A DNA stretch of 64,000 nt, from NCBI RefSeq assembly GCF_900115015.1, contig NZ_FOUZ01000004.1:1-64000 (forward strand), written 5' to 3'. The notes under the pieces are model-generated. The model was not told the origin of the DNA, made no database searches, and saw only the letters and a list, made by a program, of their open reading frames with translations. Origin of the DNA: Algoriella xinjiangensis. Its GTDB lineage: Bacteria > Bacteroidota > Bacteroidia > Flavobacteriales > Weeksellaceae. Below are positions 59,687 through 64,000 of the stretch, piece by piece (positions within the stretch are counted from its first letter, which is position 1; each line of letters opens with the position of its first letter). The position numbers and the translations under genes were made by a program.

Positions 59687-61600
59687 TTAAATGATTTGTT
59701 CAGAAACTTCCTCCCACTCTTTCATTTTATTTTCTAAATCTTTTTGAGCATTTTGATAATCATCTAATTCTTTTTGAGATTGATTGCCTTCTGCCATTTT
59801 AGTTTCTATTGCAACAACTTTCGTTTCTAAATCTGTAATCTCAGTTTCAATACGAGATAATTTATTTTTTAAACGTTTTTGTTCCTTTGCATCTTCAAAA
59901 GAAAGTTCATTTTTAGGTTCTTCAACCTTTACTTCTACTTTCTTCGCAACTTTTACTTCTGGTTCAAAACCTTTTTCAACTTCGCGGAAATTACCTGCTT
60001 TTACTTCTGCTAAATAATCGTCAATACCAAAAAGATATTCTTTTACTTGACCATTACGGAAATCAAAAACTTTGTCTACCAAACCTTCTAAAAACTCACG
60101 GTCGTGAGAAACTAAAATTAATGTTCCTGTATATTTTTTAAGCGCTTTTTTAAGAATCTCTTTCGATTGAATATCCAAGTGATTCGTCGGCTCATCCATA
60201 ATCAAAACATTAAACGGACGTAACAATAATTTACACAAAGCCAAACGATTTCGCTCTCCTCCAGAAAGAACAGAAACTTTTTTCTCCACAGCATCTCCAC
60301 CAAACATAAACGCACCTAAATAATCGCGAACATGTTTACGTGTTTCCTCTGTAGCAGAATCCTCCGCTTCTTCTAAAACTGTTAATTTATCATTTAAAAT
60401 GTGTGCCTGATTTTGAGCAAAATACCCAATTTCTACATTATGACCATGTTTAATATTCCCAGAATGCACTTGTTCATCAATAATACAACGTGATAAAGTT
60501 GTTTTTCCTTGACCATTTTGACCAACAAAAGCTACTTTTTCACCACGATTTACATAAAATGACACATTATCAAAAACTTGATGATCGCCAAAAGCAACAC
60601 CAACTTCGTCTAACTCAAAAATAACACGTCCTGGTTGTACAGCGTCTACAAAACGAATATTCATTTTTGTAATGTCTTCATTTTCTATTTCGATACGATC
60701 AATTTTATCCAATTTCTTAATTAAAGATTGTGCCATCGACGCTTTACTTGCTTTTGCACGGAATTTTGAAATTAATTCTTCCGTGTGCTTAATCATTTGA
60801 TCTTGATTTTTCTGCGCTTGCTCTAGTTTTTCGCGGCGATCTTCACGTAATTCTAAATAACGTGTATAATTTGCTTTGAAATCTGAGATATGACGGTTTG
60901 CAATTTCTATTGTACGATTGGTTACATTGTCTAAAAACTGACGGTCATGCGAAACCAACACAATAGCACCTAAATAACTTTGTAAAAACTCCTCTAACCA
61001 AACAATAGAATCAATGTCTAAGTGATTGGTAGGCTCATCTAACAACATTACATCATTTTTCTGAAGTAATAATTTAGCTAACTCAATACGCATTCTCCAA
61101 CCTCCAGAAAACTCATCTGTTGGACGGTGAAAATCAGATTTTTTGAAACCTAAACCGATTAAGATTTGTTCTATTTCGGCATCTTTTGTGTATCCACCTA
61201 ATAAACCAAAACGTTCTGTATAAGTCGAAATATCTTCGATTAATTTTCCGTATTCGTCCGATTCGTAATCGGTACGTTCAACCAATTCTTTGTTTACAAA
61301 ATCTATGTGATTTTGTATTTCTACTAATTGTTCAAAAGCTGAATCAGCCTCTTGCCAAACGGTTCTGCCTTCTACAAAATCGATATCTTGCGATAAATAT
61401 CCAACTGTAACTTCTCCTTCGTAAACCACTTCTCCTTCTGAAGATTGTTGACTTTTGGCTAAAATCTTAAGCAATGTAGATTTTCCTGCTCCATTTTTCC
61501 CTACTAAACCAACACGATTTCCTTTGTTGATGCGGAACGAAACGTTTTCGAATAAATATCTACCCGCAAAATAAACTCCTAAATTTTGTACTAATAACAT
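59687..61600 (-). CDS. ABC-F family ATPase
   Basis: 637 residues, soluble, two ABC domains in one chain. Walker A GKNGAGKSTLLKIL (about 36) and GQNGQGKTTLSRCI; signatures EFSGGWRMRIELAK and VLSGGERNRLALCK; Walker B VMLLDEPTNHLD and VLIMDEPTNHLD. A linker with P-site-tRNA-interaction-like helix (RYLELREDRREKLEQAQKNQ) and a C-terminal coiled coil about 570-635, as in Uup/YdiF. ABC-F proteins act on the ribosome, helping stalled or resistant translation. The -7 element is only 4 nt from the ATG, so the mRNA may be leaderless. Confidence 0.93.
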   Translation of the reverse strand: MLLVQNLGVYFAGRYLFENVSFRINKGNRVGLVGKNGAGKSTLLKILAKSQQSSEGEVVYEGEVTVGYLSQDIDFVEGRTVWQEADSAFEQLVEIQNHIDFVNKELVERTDYESDEYGKLIEDISTYTERFGLLGGYTKDAEIEQILIGLGFKKSDFHRPTDEFSGGWRMRIELAKLLLQKNDVMLLDEPTNHLDIDSIVWLEEFLQSYLGAIVLVSHDRQFLDNVTNRTIEIANRHISDFKANYTRYLELREDRREKLEQAQKNQDQMIKHTEELISKFRAKASKASMAQSLIKKLDKIDRIEIENEDITKMNIRFVDAVQPGRVIFELDEVGVAFGDHQVFDNVSFYVNRGEKVAFVGQNGQGKTTLSRCIIDEQVHSGNIKHGHNVEIGYFAQNQAHILNDKLTVLEEAEDSATEETRKHVRDYLGAFMFGGDAVEKKVSVLSGGERNRLALCKLLLRPFNVLIMDEPTNHLDIQSKEILKKALKKYTGTLILVSHDREFLEGLVDKVFDFRNGQVKEYLFGIDDYLAEVKAGNFREVEKGFEPEVKVAKKVEVKVEEPKNELSFEDAKEQKRLKNKLSRIETEITDLETKVVAIETKMAEGNQSQKELDDYQNAQKDLENKMKEWEEVSEQII

Positions 61601-61604
61601 TTTG

Positions 61605-61612
61605 CAAAAATA
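61605..61612 (-). promoter_or_regulatory. ABC-F -7 element adjoining the ATG
   Basis: Minus strand TATTTTTG followed by CAAA and then ATG (61600). If used, transcription would begin at or within a base or two of the start codon. Confidence 0.45.
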
Positions 61613-61644
61613 CGTTCTTTTTTTATTGTTGAAAACTTACAACG

Positions 61645-62106
61645 TCAAGGTTTTACTCGATAACTCAAATAATATAGAAAAAAACTGATAAATACAGCGA
61701 TTGACGCGGGTACAAAATATGCAATTGCTAAATTTTTAGTCGAAATATAGTGAATTGGAAGGTTTATAATTTTGAATTGATAAACCGCAAAACAACTAAT
61801 AACGACAAATAAAGCCATTTTCCAGTCCAATTGTTTTTTGTGATTGATAACCGAACAAATAATATAACTCAATACAATTGCAACAAACGATAAAATCATT
61901 TTGATTGTCGAAAGATGTTTTAATTTATTACTTATTCCGAATTGATCGCTTTTCTGAACATAATAAGAAAAATTTTCTTTTCCGATAGAATGAATCAACT
62001 CGATTAAATCTAATTCTGCAAGCACATAAAATTGTTGAATTCCTAAAAACAACAAAATACTTGCGACAAGCTGAATTGCGAAAATTTTAAAATTAAAGTT
62101 TTTCAT
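61645..62106 (-). CDS. Four-span membrane protein of unknown function
   Basis: 153 residues with four hydrophobic segments (about 8-28, 66-87, 94-112 and 124-147). A periplasmic loop of about 37 residues after the first span is polar (ELDLIELIHSIGKENFSYYVQKSD). I do not recognise a family. It starts 12 bp after the FAD oxidoreductase gene and probably shares its transcript, but no functional link is evident. Confidence 0.65.
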   Translation of the reverse strand: MKNFNFKIFAIQLVASILLFLGIQQFYVLAELDLIELIHSIGKENFSYYVQKSDQFGISNKLKHLSTIKMILSFVAIVLSYIICSVINHKKQLDWKMALFVVISCFAVYQFKIINLPIHYISTKNLAIAYFVPASIAVFISFFLYYLSYRVKP

Positions 62107-62118
62107 GGTTTATAAATT

Positions 62119-63177
62119 CTAAAATCGATCATAAAAACGCACAATCGACGCTTCTTTCTCAATTGGTTGATTATTCTCTAAAAAATCATACAAATCGTCT
62201 ACCATAACCGGCGCCAACATTGTACCTCGCGTTCCCATACCATTCAAACAAATTAGTTGCGAATAAATGGGATGCGGACCAATTATTGGACGACGATCGA
62301 CAACCGTTGGTCGAATAGACGCATGTTGCTCTAAAATTTCGAAATCAGTTTTCAGAAATTGTTTTACACCATCAACCAAATATGTTTTGGCTTCTGTTGT
62401 GTTTTCATAATTAACGTTATCGCGGTCGTAGGTTGCGCCAACAAAATAATTATTATTACCCAATGGCATCAAAAATTCTTTTCCTTTTACAACTGCTTCG
62501 GGTAAAATTGCTTCGGTTTTAATTTTTAGAACTTCGCCCTTTACACCAATTACCGGAAGATTTTTAAAATATGGATTGTTTAAAATATTATATCCTTCCG
62601 AAAAAATAACGCGATTTGCTTCAATATTTTTATAGCTCGCTTTATTATCGTCTAAAACTAATGCATCATAATCAAATGTTTCATCTAAAAACGATTCTTT
62701 ATCGACTAAATAATTTTTAAAATCAGCCAAAAGATTAGTTAAATCTACACGTCCGGTATGCAATACTTCTCCCGAACCAATCGGGTTTTGAATTGCATTA
62801 TATTGATTTAATTGTTCTGTTTCTGTCGAAAGATAATCAATCAAATCTGGATGAGTCGTTGCTTTTTTTAGCCACGTTTTTTTCTCTTGTTCATCATTAA
62901 AAATTCGATAAACAGGAAAATCATAAATGTATTTTTTATTCAATAATTTTTCGAAATCACCGAAAACTTCGCGCAAACGATTAATTTGTTTTGTAGCATT
63001 CCAAACAATCGAAAAACGTTTTAAAACAACCGGGTTATAAATTCCAGCCGCAATTGCCGAAGCTTTATGAAAATGATTGTCAATTACAATAAATGTCTTG
63101 TTTTCTTGCATTAATTTCATCGCCATACAAGTTCCTGCGACACCTTGCCCAACGATGATATAATCTACTTTTTTCAA
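62119..63177 (-). CDS. FAD-dependent oxidoreductase (DAO/ThiO-like)
   Basis: 352 residues. N-terminal FAD-binding motif YIIVGQGVAGTCMAMKLMQENKTFIVID (G-x-G-x-x-G). The middle substrate domain has LNNPYFKNLPVIGVKGEVLKIKT and LMPLGNNNYFVGATYDRDN. The C-terminal ASIRPTVVDRRPIIGPHP and CLNGMGTRGTMLAP close the FAD site. These are the marks of D-amino-acid-oxidase/glycine-oxidase-like enzymes. No thiamine genes are nearby, so thiamine-pathway ThiO is only one possibility. First gene of a two-gene unit. Confidence 0.88.
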   Translation of the reverse strand: MKKVDYIIVGQGVAGTCMAMKLMQENKTFIVIDNHFHKASAIAAGIYNPVVLKRFSIVWNATKQINRLREVFGDFEKLLNKKYIYDFPVYRIFNDEQEKKTWLKKATTHPDLIDYLSTETEQLNQYNAIQNPIGSGEVLHTGRVDLTNLLADFKNYLVDKESFLDETFDYDALVLDDNKASYKNIEANRVIFSEGYNILNNPYFKNLPVIGVKGEVLKIKTEAILPEAVVKGKEFLMPLGNNNYFVGATYDRDNVNYENTTEAKTYLVDGVKQFLKTDFEILEQHASIRPTVVDRRPIIGPHPIYSQLICLNGMGTRGTMLAPVMVDDLYDFLENNQPIEKEASIVRFYDRF

Positions 63178-63250
63178 GTTCTAAAATTTGTTTGTAAAGT
63201 TAATTAATGTTTCGGTTTTAGCTATCTTTATTCTAAATTCAATCAAATCT

Positions 63251-64000
63251 ATGCTTATTATATATTCCATTTTTGCTAGCCTATTAATTTTATCAATCCT
63301 TATACCGTTCATAAAAAATACACATTGGTCTGTTCGCGTTTTTGATTATCCAAGATTTCAGAAATTAATTTTAATACTTATCTGTTGTGTTTTATTTGTG
63401 TTTACAGATAAAACTCCATTTACAATTTCTCTTTTTTGTGGCTTAATTTTTTGCATTATTTATTTGTTGTGGATGATAATTCCGTATTCGCCTTTCGGTA
63501 AAAAAATGATTGATCAAGTTGAATTAAATGAGAACGAAAAACCTTTAGATTTACTTGTTTATAATGTTTTGCAAGACAATACACAGTATCAAAATTTGGT
63601 TGAATTAATAAAAAAGAGAAAGCCGGATGTGATTTTTTTGTTGGAAACAAATAATGCATGGAAAGAAAATATAAAAAATGCAACAGATGAATATGCATAT
63701 AAAATTGAAGTTCCTTTAGAAAATACGTATGGACTTTTATTTTACTCGAAATTACCAATCAATACTTACGAAGTAAATTATTTAATTAGTACCGAAATTC
63801 CTTCTATTATTGCGGATATCGAATATAATAATCAGCTTGTTCGTTTGTATGGTTTACATCCTACGCCGCCAGTTCCGCAAGAAAATGAAGAAAGTACTGA
63901 GCGTGATGCCGAGATTTTATTGATTGGAAAATCAGCTAAAGATTATGGAAAAGCTTGTATTGTTTTTGGAGATTTGAATGATGTTGCTTGGAGTAGAACG
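63251..64000 (+). CDS. Endonuclease/exonuclease/phosphatase family protein (partial)
   Basis: Open from ATG 63251 to the window end, 250 codons without stop, so the C-terminus is missing. Three membrane spans lie in residues 1-80 (SIFASLLILSILIPF, LILILICCVLFVF, FTISLFCGLIFCIIYLLWMI). The EEP fold follows: LDLLVYNVLQDN, KRKPDVIFLLETN (catalytic Glu), LFYSKLPI, RLYGLHPTPP, and IVFGDLNDVAWS with the D-x-N pair. This is the membrane-anchored, periplasm-facing EEP type common in Bacteroidota. The catalytic Ser/His region near the C-terminus lies beyond the window. Divergent from the FAD oxidoreductase gene. Confidence 0.88.
   Translation, partial: MLIIYSIFASLLILSILIPFIKNTHWSVRVFDYPRFQKLILILICCVLFVFTDKTPFTISLFCGLIFCIIYLLWMIIPYSPFGKKMIDQVELNENEKPLDLLVYNVLQDNTQYQNLVELIKKRKPDVIFLLETNNAWKENIKNATDEYAYKIEVPLENTYGLLFYSKLPINTYEVNYLISTEIPSIIADIEYNNQLVRLYGLHPTPPVPQENEESTERDAEILLIGKSAKDYGKACIVFGDLNDVAWSRT

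Overview
The window looks like chromosomal DNA of a low-GC member of Bacteroidota, class Flavobacteriia, most likely in the Weeksellaceae (Empedobacter/Chryseobacterium neighbourhood). The genus is inference only. The grounds are: Bacteroidota-type promoters (TTTG near -33, TAnnTTTG near -7), weak Shine-Dalgarno use, three proteins with type IX secretion (T9SS) C-terminal sorting domains, a type III glutamine synthetase, Rho with a long Asn/Gln/Lys-rich insert, and lineage families such as DUF2851, DUF4293 and DUF6175. There is no prophage, insertion sequence, CRISPR array or integrative element. Nearly everything is core genome.

Layout. 1-645 is non-coding: two rRNA-like promoters pointing left out of the window, and a palindromic repeat. 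0.6-3.2 kb: methyltransferase, secreted M28 peptidase, sirtuin. 3.2-3.7 kb: non-coding with stacked terminators and a possible 31-residue membrane protein. 3.7-9.6 kb: MarR-fadN-fadA-fadE fatty-acid beta-oxidation operon. 9.9-11.8 kb: Kup potassium transporter. 11.9-15.6 kb: five-gene envelope operon with a CsgG-like protein and a DUF6175 protein, function unknown. 15.7-22.3 kb: YegP, Dps, a small beta-barrel, UvrA, an SRPBCC protein and a DUF937 protein. 22.3-26.8 kb: OmpR-type two-component pair divergent from a TonB-receptor-like barrel, with 11-bp-phased direct repeats between them. 26.8-32 kb: two GNATs, an SDR, an AsmA-like giant and a beta-carbonic anhydrase. 32-41 kb: dnaN, pheT, META lipoprotein, FAD dehydrogenase, fluoride channel and M16 peptidase. 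41-44 kb: four-repeat helix-hairpin-helix protein, PspC protein, and a DUF2851 gene with an in-frame stop at its third codon. 44-49 kb: TetR-TolC-EmrA-EmrB efflux operon. 49-55 kb: prfA, two tandem T9SS cargo genes, glutamine synthetase III, DUF4293 protein. 55.5-57.3 kb: rho. 57.3-57.8 kb: a duplicated Gly-Leu tRNA pair. 57.9-64 kb: a DNA-glycosylase gene relic, TPR lipoprotein, AIM24 protein, ABC-F ATPase, FAD oxidoreductase, and an endonuclease/phosphatase-family gene cut by the window end.

The most informative hidden structure is at 49.93-52.65 kb. The gap between the two T9SS cargo genes contains a decayed 3' end of the glutamine synthetase gene joined to a decayed internal piece of prfA. 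That is exactly what a tandem duplication running from inside prfA to inside the glutamine synthetase gene would leave, and it explains the paralogous pair and their shared terminator. The junction also forms a 39-codon chimeric reading frame. The best candidate for an undescribed system is the five-gene CsgG-like/DUF6175 envelope operon. Other leads are the phased response-regulator repeats, the nonsense codon in the DUF2851 gene, near-leaderless promoters at rho and the ABC-F gene, and a probable orphan small transcript at about 3.5 kb.
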